From Agelaius tricolor (lineage: Eukaryota; Chordata; Aves; Passeriformes; Icteridae): 64,000 bases of DNA. The stretch's first letter is position 1. Each line of letters begins with the position of its first letter. The DNA lies in NCBI GenBank assembly GCA_023055355.1, contig JALJCS010000035.1, positions 372,001 to 436,000 of the forward strand. The letters are read 5' to 3'. Positions 36,661-46,590 of the stretch are shown here, one piece after another. Position numbers and translations under genes: made by a program. The notes under the pieces were generated by a model. It had not been told where the DNA came from, searched no databases, and saw nothing but the letters and a program-made list of their open reading frames with translations.

Positions 36661-37782
36661 TGGAATATGTAAGCACCTGGGGATGGCCAGCCCTTGTCCC
36701 CCGGGCAGGTTTGGAGGGCCCTGCTGGGCTGCAGCCACCCCAGGAGGCAGCAGGGGAGGCCTCAGTCCAGCCCTGGTGGCTGCAGCAGGCAGAGGGGCCC
36801 TGCTGCCCTGGGCTGCAGCAGGGCTGGATTCTGCTGGATGCACCTGGGGGCTGATCCCAGTTCCACTGGGAGAGCTCAGCCTGTCTCGGTGGGATGAGAG
36901 GCCCTGGGCAGAGCAGCACGATGCCATCGAGGGCCCTGTCCACCCTGTGAAGCTCAAAGCCAAGGCCCAAGTGGCTGGAGACCCTGGCACACCAGGAAAT
37001 CCTGCAAATCCCTGGGAAGATGCCAGTCGGGTTTATTCTTGTCATTTGCTTCCTCTCCTCGTGTCTCTTTGCTCTAAGCACTTCAAGAATTCACTAAGAC
37101 CACTTAAAAGCACCAATAATTCTTCCCACCACCCTCGGCAAGGAGAAATTCCTTTTGCTGCTCTGATTCACGGCTGAAAGGTCCCTCCTTGCATTTCCTG
37201 GGTACAAATCCATGTTTTCCCTGCGGGGGAGTCTCACACCATGCCTGATGTTCCGAGACACCCCCGTGTGACCTGGAGCCAGGCTCACCTGCCCGAAATC
37301 CCTTCACTGCACACCTTGGCTGGAGGCATCCTTTGCTTTCATGCAGATTTCTTGGCTCTTCCATCTGCCCTGGATTAAACCCCACCATGGCATCCTTCAG
37401 AGAAGTCCAGGACGGATGAAATCTGTGCAAGCTCCCCACAGAGTCCCAGCGAGGGCTGAGCACCAGGTTCTGGTGCTGCAAATGAACCAGGTCACCCCAA
37501 AAAGCAGCACCACAGGCTGTGCTGGCCAGGCCGAGCACAGTCTGAGCTGCTCTGTGCTGGAGAGAATCCTCAGCCACAAAACTGCGGCTATAAAGTAAAA
37601 ATGCTCCTGCCTGGGGGTCCTTACATGGAATGAGCAAAACCTAACGCCTGGGTTTGGCTTTATTCATCCAGCCCGGGGAGGAGAGGAGGAGGATGCTCTG
37701 TGTGCTGGTTCAGTGCAGGGATGACTGGGTTTCTGGCTGTCCCAGAGCCTGGCTCTGCTGTCCCCTGTGTCCTGTCAGGGCT

Positions 37783-38672
37783 CTGGGCTCCATCCCGGGA
37801 TCTGAGCTCCATCCCGGGCTCTGGGCTCCATCCCGGGCTCTGAGCTCCATCCCGGGCTCTGAGCTCCATCCCTGGCTCTGGGCTCCATCCCTGGCTCTGG
37901 GCTCCATCCCTGGCTCTGGGCTCCATCCCGGGCTCTGAGCTCCATCCCGGGCTCTGAGCTTTATCCCAGGCTCTGGGCTCCATCCTGGGCTCTGGGCTCC
38001 ATCCCGGGCTCTGGGCTCCATCCCGGGCTCTGAGCTCCATCCCTGGCTCTGGGCTCCATCCCGGGCTCTGAGCTCCATCCCGGGCTCTGAGCTCCATCCC
38101 GGGCTCTTGGCTCCATCCCTGGCTCTGGGCTCCATCCCTGGCTCTGGGCTCCATCCCGGGCTCTGGGCTCCATCCCGGGCTCTGGGCTCCATCCCGGGCT
38201 CTGAGCTCCATCCTGGGCTCTTGGCTCCATCCCTGGCTCTGGGCTCCATCCCTGGCTCTGGGCTCCATCCCGGGCTCTGAGCTCCATCCCGGGCTCTGAG
38301 CTCCATCCCTGGCTCTGGGCTCCATCCTGGGCTCTGGGCTCCATCCCGGGCTCTGGGCTCCATCCCGGGCTCTGAGCTCCATCCTGGGCTCTGAGCTCCA
38401 TCCCTGGCTCTGAGCTCCATCCTGGGCTCTGGGCTCCATCCCGGGCTCTGAGCTCCATCCCGGGCTCTGAGCTCCATCCCTGGCTCTGAGCTCCATCCCA
38501 GGCTCTGAGCTCCATCCCGGGCTCTGAGCTCCATCCCGGCCTCTGGGCTCCATCCCGGGCTCTGGGCTCCATCCCGGGCTCTGAGCTTTATCCCGGGCTC
38601 TGGGCTCCATCCCGGGCTCTTGGCTCCATCCCGGGGCTCTGGGCTCCATCCCTGGCTCTGAGCTCCATCCCG
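37783..38672. repeat. 19-bp minisatellite, about 47 units
   Basis: The unit CTCCATCCCGGGCTCTGAG repeats for 0.9 kb. Variants are CTGGG for CTGAG, CCTGG for CCGGG, and rare TTTATCC for TCCATCC. Because 19 is not a multiple of three and the unit has few stops, the reverse strand is open for 329 codons. No gene is implied. Confidence 0.96.
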
Positions 38673-38879
38673 GCTTTGCGGGTCCCTACCGCCCCCTCTC
38701 GCCCAGCGCCGGGCTCGGGGCTGGCTCTGCTCCCCTCTCCGCTCCGTGCCGCAGGATTTCCTTTGGCCCTGGTTTATTTATTTCTAGGCACGCTGATGAA
38801 ACGTGCAGCCCTGTGCAGGCTGTGCACGCCAGCACCTGCGGGACCGAAATCGCTGCCTTGAGCACCCCGGGACAGCCCA

Positions 38880-39218
38880 GGGGACCCTGCCAGGCTGCCC
38901 TGGCCCTGGGGACACCCTGCCCTGCCCAGGACCCTGCCCTGGCACTGGGGACACCGTGCCCTGCCCAGGACCCTGCCCTGGCCCTGGGGACACCCTGCCC
39001 TGCCCAGGACCCTGCCCTGGCACTGGGGACACCCTGCCCTGCCCAGGACCCTGCCCTGGCACTGGGCACACCCTGCCCTCACCAGGACCCTGCCCTGGCC
39101 CTGGGCACACCCTGCCCTCACCAGGACCCTGCCCTGGCACTGGGGACACCCTGCCCTGCCCAGGACCCTGCCCTGGCACTGGGGACACCCTGCCCTGCCC
39201 AGGACCCTGCCAGGCTGC
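38880..39218. repeat. 39-bp array, about eight units
   Basis: The unit is CCCTGCCCTGGCACTGGGGA plus CACCCTGCCCTGCCCAGGA. Subtypes differ at GCACTGGGGA against GCCCTGGGCA and at TGCCC against TCACC. Confidence 0.92.
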
Positions 39219-39770
39219 CCTGCAGCATTACCAGCGGATTTCATGCTCCTGCTCCCTGCCCTGCCCAGCCCAGCCCCGCTGGTCCCTCGGTGCCAGGGGA
39301 CGCCGCTGGTGCCACCAGCTGAGCCCAGAGCCCTCGGGACGCCGCTGCCACCGCATGAAGCTGTTCCAGCACCGTGGCAGCTGTCCCGGGGGTCCCCAGG
39401 GTTTGCTCTGAGACCCCTCAGGAAGAGGAGCAGGTGACCCTGCTGTGGGTTGGTGAACCCCAAATGGTGGAGGTGGCGGCTCAGGAGGTGGCAGGCCCTC
39501 GGGACAGGGCAGAGAAGCATAAATCATTTCTTTCACAGGTGTAATTTGCATATGCAAATATCCCTGGGCTTCCGTTGAGCCTGCCCAACCCGCAAGGGCA
39601 CCACGTGCTGCTTTCCCAGTCCCACAGGGCCAAAGGACCCTCAAATCCCCCCCACACATCCCAAATCCCCACCACGACCTGTCCCGACCCGATAAACCCA
39701 GCGCAGCTCAGCCCCGTTGGTGCCAAAGGCAGCCTGGCCCTGCAGCGCTGGGTGGGGCACGCCAGGGGCT

Positions 39771-39918
39771 GGCAGAGCCTTTGGGGACCCCCAGGGGCTG
39801 TCACAGTGTCGGGGGGCTGGGAGAGCCTTTGGGGACCCCCAGGGGCTGTCACAGTGTCGGGGGGCTGGGAGAGCCTTTGGGGACCCCCAGGGGCTGTCAC
39901 AGTGTCGGGGGGCCGGGA
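39771..39918. repeat. 48-bp array, three units
   Basis: Near-identical copies of GAGCCTTTGGGGACCCCCAG plus GGGCTGTCACAGTGTCGGGG. Confidence 0.92.
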
Positions 39919-39999
39919 ACCCCCCTGAGGACCTGCCCCCCTTGCAGGGTTGTCACAGCCCGGGGACACTGGGAAAGCCCCGCTGGGTCTGGCACAGCC

Positions 40000-40281
40000 T
40001 GGGGCAGGGCTGGGATGGCTCTGGGGCTCTGGGGCTCTGGGGCAGGGAAGGGATGGCTCTGGGGCAGGGCTGGGATGTCCCTGGGCTCTGGGGCAGGGCT
40101 GGGATGGCTCTGGGGCTCTGGGGCTCTGGGGCAGGGAAGGGATGGCTCTGGGCTCTGGGGCAGGGCTGGAATGGCTCTGGGGCTCTGGGGCTCTGGGGCA
40201 GGGCTGGGATGGCTCTGGGGCTCTGGGGCAGGGCTGGGATGTCCCCGGGCTCTGGGGCAGGGCTGGGATACCCCTGGGCTC
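40000..40281. repeat. Variable GGGCTGGGATGGCTCTGGGG array
   Basis: Units of about 24-33 bp consist of GGCAGGGCTGGGATGGCT followed by one to three CTGGGGCT words. The unit length varies with the number of these words. Confidence 0.85.
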
Positions 40282-41111
40282 AGAGGGGGCTCTCATTAAA
40301 GGGGAACAAGAGAGCAGAAGCAGCAGAATTGGACACTGGGCACAAGGAAGGGGGGGTGGGAGGTAATTCATTATCCCAGCCTTGCTCAGCCCATCAAACC
40401 CCCCCGTCCCCTCGGAGCGGGGATCCCGCCCTGCCCGGGGCAGATGGGATCCCCCCAAGCCACCCCCAGGTGCTTCACGGTCAATTAGAGGCGGGGGAGC
40501 AGGGACAGGGGTTAAGGATTGCACCGAGGGCCAGCCCAGGGACACAGCAGGGCTCCTCTGCCCATCTACATCATAGACACTAATTTGGTTTCATTGACTT
40601 CAAAGGCTTTCCTGGGGCTGTGGCGCACGCCGGGCTGGGATCTATTCCTCCCCAAAGAGGTTTGAAAGGGGGCAGGGGCCTTTCTCTGAAAGCAGCCCAG
40701 GGACACAGCTTTGAGGTTTGATTTTCCTTTTTTAATTTTTTTTTACAAGGGCTGCCTCTAAAGGCAGATAAGAGGGAGCCCTGGGAAATGAAAGCTGAAA
40801 AAGTGGATATGAAAGGAGACAGGACCGACAAAGACTGTAATGAAGCAGTTAAAGGACTTTAAAATAAAGCCTCTCCCCACCCAGTGCCTGCAGAGGAGCA
40901 ATAAAACCAACCTGCAAAGTGCCAGCCAAAGATTCCCCCAGGAAAGCTCGGCCTTGGGGAAAGCTGAATGTGTTGAATTATCCCCCGGGAAGCAAATAAA
41001 CCAGGGACAACACGGAGCTTTTATCCTTTCATCAGCCTGGGGGAAGTGCCCTGTTAATGCTGGGAGCTTAGGGAGGCTGGAGAGGCAGGAACAGCCTCGG
41101 ATCTGTGGGGT

Positions 41112-41295
41112 GGGAGCAGAGGATGGATCCAGAGCTCAGCCTGGATCCGTGAGGGGAGCAGAGGATGGGTCCAGAGCTCAGCCTGGATCAGTGACGGGAG
41201 CAGAGGATGGATCCAGAGCTCAGCCTGGATCAGTGACGGGAGCAGAGGATGGATCCCAGAGCTGGATCCCAGGGCTGGATCCCAGGGCTGGAGCA
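41112..41295. repeat. 42-bp array
   Basis: About four copies of GGAGCAGAGGATGGATCCAG plus AGCTCAGCCTGGATCAGTGA, followed by three short GGATCCCAGGGCT units. Confidence 0.85.
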
Positions 41296-41370
41296 GCTCT
41301 GCAGAGGGAGCCCCTTCACCCAGGCTTGGCTGCTGCAGCTGGCACTGGGGCCGAGCTGTGTCCTGCCCCA

Positions 41371-41458
41371 TATCCCGGGTCGTGTATCCTGTATCCCATA
41401 TCCCAGGTCCTGTATCCCGTATCCCATGTCCTGTCTCCTGTATCCCATATCCCGGGTC
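41371..41458. repeat. Short TATCCC-based array
   Basis: Repeats of TATCCCATATCCCGGGTC and TGTATCC. Confidence 0.75.
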
Positions 41459-41489
41459 TCTCGGGGCAGGGCTTGGCCCGGCTGGGCTC

Positions 41490-41790
41490 GGTCCCGCACA
41501 GCTCAGCCCAGCTCAGCTCGGTTCGGCCCGGCTGGGCTCAGTCCCGCTGGGCTCAGTCCCGCTCAGCTCAGCCCAGCTCAGCTCGGTTCGGTTTGGCTCG
41601 GCCCGGCTCGGCTCAGCTCGGCTCGGCCCGGCTGGGCTCGGTCCCGCACAGCTCAGCCCAGCTCGGCCCAGCTCAGCTCGGTTCGGCCCGGCTGGGCTCG
41701 GTCCCGCTCAGCTCAGCCCAGCTCGGCCCAGCTCAGCTCGGTTCGGCCCGGTTCGGTTCGGTTCGGCCCGGCCCGGCCCGGCCCCGCCGC
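41490..41790. repeat. Degenerate pentamer array (GCTCG/GCTCA/GCCCG)
   Basis: Sequence is built from five-base words GCTCG, GCTCA, GCCCA, GTTCG and GCCCG, with a higher-order block containing GGTCCCGCACAGCTCAGCCC. It is CpG-rich at its right end. Confidence 0.85.
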
Positions 41791-41879
41791 CGCCCCGCGC
41801 TCCCGTTCGCGGTCCGGGGCCGCCCCCGCCCGGCCGGAGCGGGGCTGGAGCCGCAGCCGTGCCCGGGCACCCACAGCTT

Positions 41880-42180
41880 CAATTCCCACCGTAATTTTTC
41901 AATTTACAAGGCAGTAAATGAAAGAGGGAGATGAGATCTGCTGAGCGCATTTTCCAGGAGTATTTACTGCTGAGAACGCCGCAAAAGCCATTTAAACAAT
42001 TGCTTTTATGACACAACACACATTAAAGAAACTTCCCGAATATTTTTTTCACCCCTCTGCCGTTTCGTGCCGCGCTGCTGCTGTTGTGCTCTGCTCGCTG
42101 CTTTATGGGCTGTTTGGAATTTAATTGGGCTGGAGCCCCGGGGAGCGCTGAAATTCGGGCTCATTTAGCTCAGGGAGTGC
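41880..42180. other. Unique AT-richer island, candidate conserved element
   Basis: Non-repetitive sequence between a CpG-rich degenerate array and a CR1 copy, with TTTATGAC, CATTTAAACAATTGC and GGAATTTAATTGGGC. No coding signal is seen. Its low GC and lack of repeats contrast sharply with both neighbours. Confidence 0.3.
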
Positions 42181-42269
42181 TCACAGCTGATCGGGCAGCA
42201 GCCCGGGGACCAGGCTGGGACAGCTGGGGGCTCACCTGGAGAAAGGAAGAGAAAAGGAAAGCTCTGCTG

Positions 42270-42495
42270 CTGCTGGGGAGAGCTCAGAGCCCCTGCCAGG
42301 GCCCGAAGGGGCTCCAGGAGAGCTGCAGAGGGACTGGGGACACGGGATGGAGGGACAGACACAGGGAATGGCTCCCACTGCCAGAGGGCAGGGCTGGATG
42401 GGATACTGGGAATCAGGGATTGTTCCCTGGGACGGTGGGCAGGCCCTGGCACAGGGTGCCCAGAGCAGCTGGGGCTGCCCCTGGATCCCGGTCCT
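42270..42495 (+). mobile_element. CR1 LINE fragment lacking its 3' end
   Basis: It matches the copy at 61785 in GGGGAGAGCTCAGAGCCCCT, GGAATGGCTCCCACTGCCAG and CTGGATGGGATACTGGGAAT, then CCCTGGCACAGGGTGCCCAG. It stops at CTGGATCCCGG, where a short array takes over. Confidence 0.85.
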
Positions 42496-42513
42496 GTCCC
42501 CAGCCCGGCCGTT

Positions 42514-42566
42514 TTTGTCCCCAAGCCCAGCCCTGTTTGTCCCCAAGCCCGGCCCTGTTTGTCCCC
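42514..42566. repeat. 22-bp array
   Basis: Three copies of TGTCCCCAAGCCCGGCCC directly follow a broken CR1 copy. Confidence 0.8.
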
Positions 42567-42667
42567 AGCCCGGCGGAGCTCGGGGGTCCCGCGGCCGCCG
42601 CTCCGCTCGCAGCCACCGGAGGGCGCCCGCGCTCCGCGCTCGGCCGGGACCGACGGGAACGGGCTGG

Positions 42668-42975
42668 GAAATAACGGGACAATAACGGGGAATAACGGGG
42701 AATAACGGGATCAATACCGGGGGGAAATAACGGGGGGAATAATGGGGGCGATAACGGGGGAATAATGGGGGGGGGATAACGGGGGGATAACGGGCGAATA
42801 ACGGAGGGGATAACGGGGGGAATAACAAGGGGGATAACGGGCGAAAACAGATCAATAACGGGGAATAACGGGATCAATAACAGGGGGGAATAACGGGGAC
42901 TAATGGGGGGATAATAGGGAATAACGGGGGATAATGGGGGAATAATGGGGGATAATGGGGGAGGGTAACAGGGGA
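42668..42975. repeat. G-rich about 10-bp array (AATAACGGGG)
   Basis: About 25-30 degenerate copies of AATAACGGGG with G-runs of three to seven. It lies 560-870 bp beyond the PMP22 polyadenylation site. The G-rich strand is the PMP22 template strand and could form quadruplexes. Confidence 0.9.
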
Positions 42976-43077
42976 AATGGGCAAAGGAGGTGCCAAAGCC
43001 CTGTGGTGCAGGGGTCACCCAGCAGCTCCCATCCCCACCGAGCTGTGCTGTGTGTTTGCAGCCCCACTGGAGAGCCA

Positions 43078-43140
43078 GGGAAACAGGATGGGATTTGCTG
43101 TCCCTTCCAACAGAAATCACTCTGTGATTCCATGATGCCA
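43078..43140 (+). mobile_element. CR1 LINE 3' terminal fragment
   Basis: TGTCCCTTCCAACAGAAATC and CTCTGTGATTCCATGAT match the CR1 terminus with its ATTCTATGAT-like end. Confidence 0.75.
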
Positions 43141-43246
43141 TGGGATGGCTGTGGATGGCTTGTGATGCCAAGCAGGCTGGTGGAGCAGAGTCCAGCTCTA
43201 ACCCCCCAAAACCCCAACAAGCAGAAGCACCTGAGTTATTCTGACT

Positions 43247-43252
43247 TTTATT
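43247..43252 (-). promoter_or_regulatory. Alternative distal AATAAA signal
   Basis: A second sense-strand AATAAA lies about 310 nt further downstream, beyond a 24-nt poly-U. It would give a 1.3-kb 3'UTR. Confidence 0.35.
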
Positions 43253-43301
43253 TCATTGCTTCTTAGTCCACACAGTCGATATAAAATCAGAAAGGCAAAG
43301 C

Positions 43302-43325
43302 AAAAAAAAAAAAAAAAAAAAAAAA
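43302..43325. repeat. Poly-A tract (24 A, plus strand)
   Basis: An uninterrupted A run between the two candidate polyadenylation signals; it is poly-U in the PMP22 sense direction. Confidence 0.95.
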
Positions 43326-43554
43326 GTAGAACCCCAAAAAACCCCAAGATTAACCAAAAAAAGCAACAGTGTCTGGAGTCCTCAGAGGCAGCCTGGGGTC
43401 TGTGCTGGTGCCTGTTCCATTCATGGCCAGACTCGTTGCTGAAATACAGAGGACTCACATCTTGCTCTGGTGCCAGAGCCCCACGGGCTCCGGCCAGAGC
43501 TGCTTCTGTTCCTCTGCACCACGGAGGGGAAAAAGGAATCTTGGTTATAAATGC

Positions 43555-43560
43555 TTTATT
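43555..43560 (-). promoter_or_regulatory. Polyadenylation signal AATAAA (main candidate)
   Basis: The sense strand reads AATAAAGCATTTATAACC, followed by a pyrimidine-rich TTCCTTTTTCCCCTCC downstream. Cleavage would fall near 43536. Confidence 0.65.
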
Positions 43561-43725
43561 AAAAATAATAGTAAGAGCAAATCTAAGTACAAAAGCAGTT
43601 ATAGCTCATTTATATTACACAGAATTATTTCTCATTTCTAGCTTGGTTGTTTACCTCAAGGTCGTTAACTGAATTTCCAGTGACTAAGGTTAAATGGCAT
43701 AGCAGGGTAAGGAATGGTAAATAGA

Positions 43726-43733
43726 TAGCACCA
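43726..43733 (-). promoter_or_regulatory. Predicted miR-29 8-mer target site
   Basis: The sense strand reads TGGTGCTA, a full 8-mer match to the miR-29 seed. The plus strand here, TAGCACCAT, equals the first nine bases of miR-29. PMP22 is an established miR-29a target in rodent Schwann cells, so conservation in a bird is plausible. Confidence 0.6.
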
Positions 43734-44294
43734 TTTCATACATGTGGTATTGGATTTCAGGGGCAGCTCAGCTCCACGGCAGGGGCAGAGCACGTCCCAG
43801 GCTGGGAGCAGCAGCTCCCAGCGCTCGGCACAGCCCGGCCCCGGCAGCCGCGCCAGGGAGGAGGGCCCGGGCTGGGCTGCAGCTCGGCCTAAGTGATTTA
43901 AAAGCCCAAATTCCCAGCGGGTGTGGCGGCAAGGCAGTGGGACTTAGGCACATAAGTCATTTAGGCACTTGGGGCAATCAAAGCCTTTGCTCCAAAATCC
44001 TTCAAACCTTTTGGAAGCGTCTCCCGTCAGATCTGGACGTGCCCTGTGGATCACAGCATGTGGCAGGAGCAGGGCCCAGCCCTGGCTGTGGAACCAGGCG
44101 TGGCTGATCCACGCCAGCCTAAAACCAGAGCTGGGGGCTCTGACGGGCCGGGACAGGGCAGGAGAGGTCAGCTCAAAGAGGATTTTGCATGAGAGAGAAA
44201 TCACTGCGCTCTGTTACACTGTTAGGAGTGAGAGTTCCTTAGGCACTTGCTTTAGGCTTTAAAACAGCGCATGGTCAACAGAAGCAAACAAGAC

Positions 44295-44302
44295 TATGTA
44301 CA
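44295..44302 (-). promoter_or_regulatory. Pumilio-type element in 3'UTR
   Basis: Sense TGTACATA fits UGUANAUA. It lies in an AU-rich patch with ATATATG repeats. The motif is short, so chance is possible. Confidence 0.3.
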
Positions 44303-44543
44303 TATATGTAAAAAGTGTTATAAATAGGTTTTTTAAACCATAGATACTATATACATCTTCAATTAACAAGGAACCCTTTGAGTGTTTCCTCTGGGGGTCG
44401 GTCAGGTTTGGTTTGGATGGGAGGGTTGATTCCTTTTTTTTTTGTTTTTCTGGTTTTTTGGTTAATTTTCTTTTCCGTTTTCTCGTCTATTCTGCCCCGT
44501 CCCTGGTGAGGAGGTCACGGTGCCGCGGCCCCGTCCCGCGGCG

Positions 44544-44710
44544 TCACTCGCGCTTCCGCAGGATGACGTAGACGATGCCGCTGGCCAGGGCCAGGGGGAA
44601 GGCCAGCCACGCCAGGATGTAGGCGAAGCCGTAGGAGGTGCTTTCCGAGGCTTGGTGCCAGTCCGTGTGCCTCACGGTGAAGATGGCAGCGCCGCTCATC
44701 ACGCACAGCC
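44544..44710 (-). CDS. PMP22: PMP22 terminal coding exon (residues 104-158 and stop)
   Basis: The acceptor is CCTCGCAG, with AG at 44712-44711. The exon completes Gly104 and reads [20 protein letters not shown], then [20 protein letters not shown], ending VYVILRKRE and TGA at 44546-44544. It encodes the rest of the third helix, the second extracellular loop and the fourth helix. The loop is one residue longer than human and diverges there (QASEST against LNSDY). The arginine-rich C-terminus, involved in ER retention and trafficking in mammals, is intact. About 20 nt upstream of this exon the intron turns into a 1.3-kb minisatellite, so the branch point and much of the pyrimidine tract are made of repeat sequence. 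Confidence 0.97.
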
Positions 44711-44721
44711 CTGCGAGGCAG

Positions 44722-46012
44722 CACGGGGACAGTCAGCGACAGCATGGGACAGTGAGTGACACACGGGACAGTGAGTGACAGCATGGGACAGTCAGCGACA
44801 CATGGGACAGTGAGTGACACACGGGACAGTCAGTGACACACGGGACAGTCAGTGACAGCATGGGACAGTCAGCGACACATGGGACAGTGAGTGACACACG
44901 GGACAGTCAGTGACACACGGGACAGTCAGTGACAGCATGGGACAGTCAGTGACACACGGGACAGTGAGTGACACATGGGACAGTCAGTGACACACGGGAC
45001 AGGCAGTGACAGCATGGGACAGTCAGTGACACACGGGACAGTCAGTGACACACGGGACAGGCAGTGACACACGGGACAGTCAGTGACAGCATGGGACAGT
45101 CAGTGACACACGGGACAGTGAGTGACACATGGGACAGTCAGTGACACACGGGGGACAGTCAGCGACACATGGGACAGTGAGTGACACACGGGACAGTCAG
45201 TGACACACGGGACAGTCAGTGACACATGGGGGACAGTCAGTGACACACGGGACAGTCAGCGACACACGGGACAGTGAGTGACAGCATGGGACAGTGAGTG
45301 ACACACGGGACAGTCAGTGACACACGGGACAGTGAGTGACACACGGGACAGTCAGTGACACACGGGACAGTCCGTGACACAGGGGACAGTCAGTGACACA
45401 GGGGACGGTCAGCGACACATGGGGGACAGTCAGTGACACACGGGACAGTCAGTGACACAGGGGACAGTCAGTGACACATGGGACAGTCAGTGACAGCATG
45501 GGACAGTCAGTGACACACGGGGGACAGTCAGTGACACATGGGACAGTCAGTAACACACGGGACAGTCAGCGACACATGGGACAGTCAGTGACAGCATGGG
45601 ACAGTCAGTGACACACGGGGGACAGTCAGTGACACATGGGACAGTCAGTAACACACGGGACAGTCAGCGACACATGGGACAGTCAGTGACAGCATGGGAC
45701 AGTCAGTGACACACGGGGGACAGTCAGCGACACACGGGACAGTCAGTGACACACGGGGGACAGTCAGTGACAGCATGGGACAGTGAGTGACACATGGGAC
45801 AGTCAGCGACACATGGGACAGTCAGTGACACACGGCACAGTCAGTGACACACGGGACAGTCAGTGACACACGGGACAGTGAGTGACACATGGGACAGTCA
45901 GTGACACACGGGGCACAGTCAGTGACACACGGGACAGTGAGTGACACACGGGACAGTCAGTGACACATGGGACAGTCAGTGACACACGGGGCACAGTCAG
46001 TGACACACAGGA
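44722..46012. repeat. Large minisatellite, about 19-bp unit, abutting the PMP22 terminal exon
   Basis: The unit is GGGACAGTCAGTGACACAC, repeated roughly 65-70 times with variants GTGAG for GTCAG, CAGCATGGG for CACACGGG, and occasional extra G. On the gene's sense strand the unit reads GTGTCACTGACTGTCCC. The array ends about 12 nt before the terminal exon's AG (44712-44711). Plus-strand CT, which is AG in the transcript, is absent from 44713 through 46018. The nearest sense CTGAC (44736-44732) puts its A 23 nt from the exon, a normal branch-point distance. Confidence 0.95.
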
Positions 46013-46447
46013 CAGTCCCTGCTAGGAGCCCCAGGCACACAGGGCAGCAGCCAGCACCAGCACAGGGGCTGGCTCTGCTCTGCCCCCTCGGGTCCCGTCA
46101 CCTGGGAGGTTTGGGAGGGGATGCTGTGGGCTCTGGCCTGGCTGGAGGGGAGCAGGGATGTCTCTGCCACGCTCAGCAAGCAAAGCCAGAGGTTCTGGAG
46201 CACCACCTGGGCTAACCCATCCCTCAGGCAGACCAGGGATGCTGCTCCACACCAACCCCGCTCCCCTGGTGCCTTGTGTAAAGCCTGGCCTGAGCCACCT
46301 CCCCGCAGTGCTGCAGGAGGGCACACTCAGAGCTGGGCTTTCAAAGCAAGGTGTCTGTATCACCTCTCTAGGTGACAAAAACCCCAAACCCAGCTGGGCC
46401 TCAGGATGCTCTGGCTGGGATCCCCCATCCTTCACAGCTGCACCAGA

Positions 46448-46590
46448 AGCTCAACTGCAAACCCCATTCCCAGCAAACCCCATTCCCAGTAAACCCTGGT
46501 CCCCACAAACCCTGGTCCCCACAAACCCTGTTCCTCACAAACCCCATTCCCAGCAAACCCTGGTCCCCACAAACCCCAGCTCCCTGCAAA
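46448..46590. repeat. Degenerate about 15-bp array in intron 4
   Basis: About nine copies based on CAAACCCTGGTCCCCA and CAAACCCCATTCCCAG, with mixed order of the two subtypes. Confidence 0.8.

Larger units (their letters stand above)
43536..44543 (-). other. PMP22: PMP22 3' untranslated region
   Basis: About 1 kb of AT-richer, non-repetitive sequence follows the stop codon and ends just past an AATAAA signal. That length suits PMP22, whose mammalian 3'UTR is about 1.2 kb. It carries an 8-mer miR-29 site (43733-43726) and a Pumilio-type TGTACATA (44302-44295, sense). A U-rich stretch follows the polyadenylation signal, as a downstream element should. An alternative longer end near 43230 is possible. 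Confidence 0.75.

Noticed and set aside
37660..38649. 329-codon minus-strand frame
   Set aside because: Translation of the 19-bp minisatellite.
43198..43458. Small minus-strand frame rich in Phe
   Set aside because: The Phe run is the 24-nt poly-U between the two polyadenylation signals; there is no other support.
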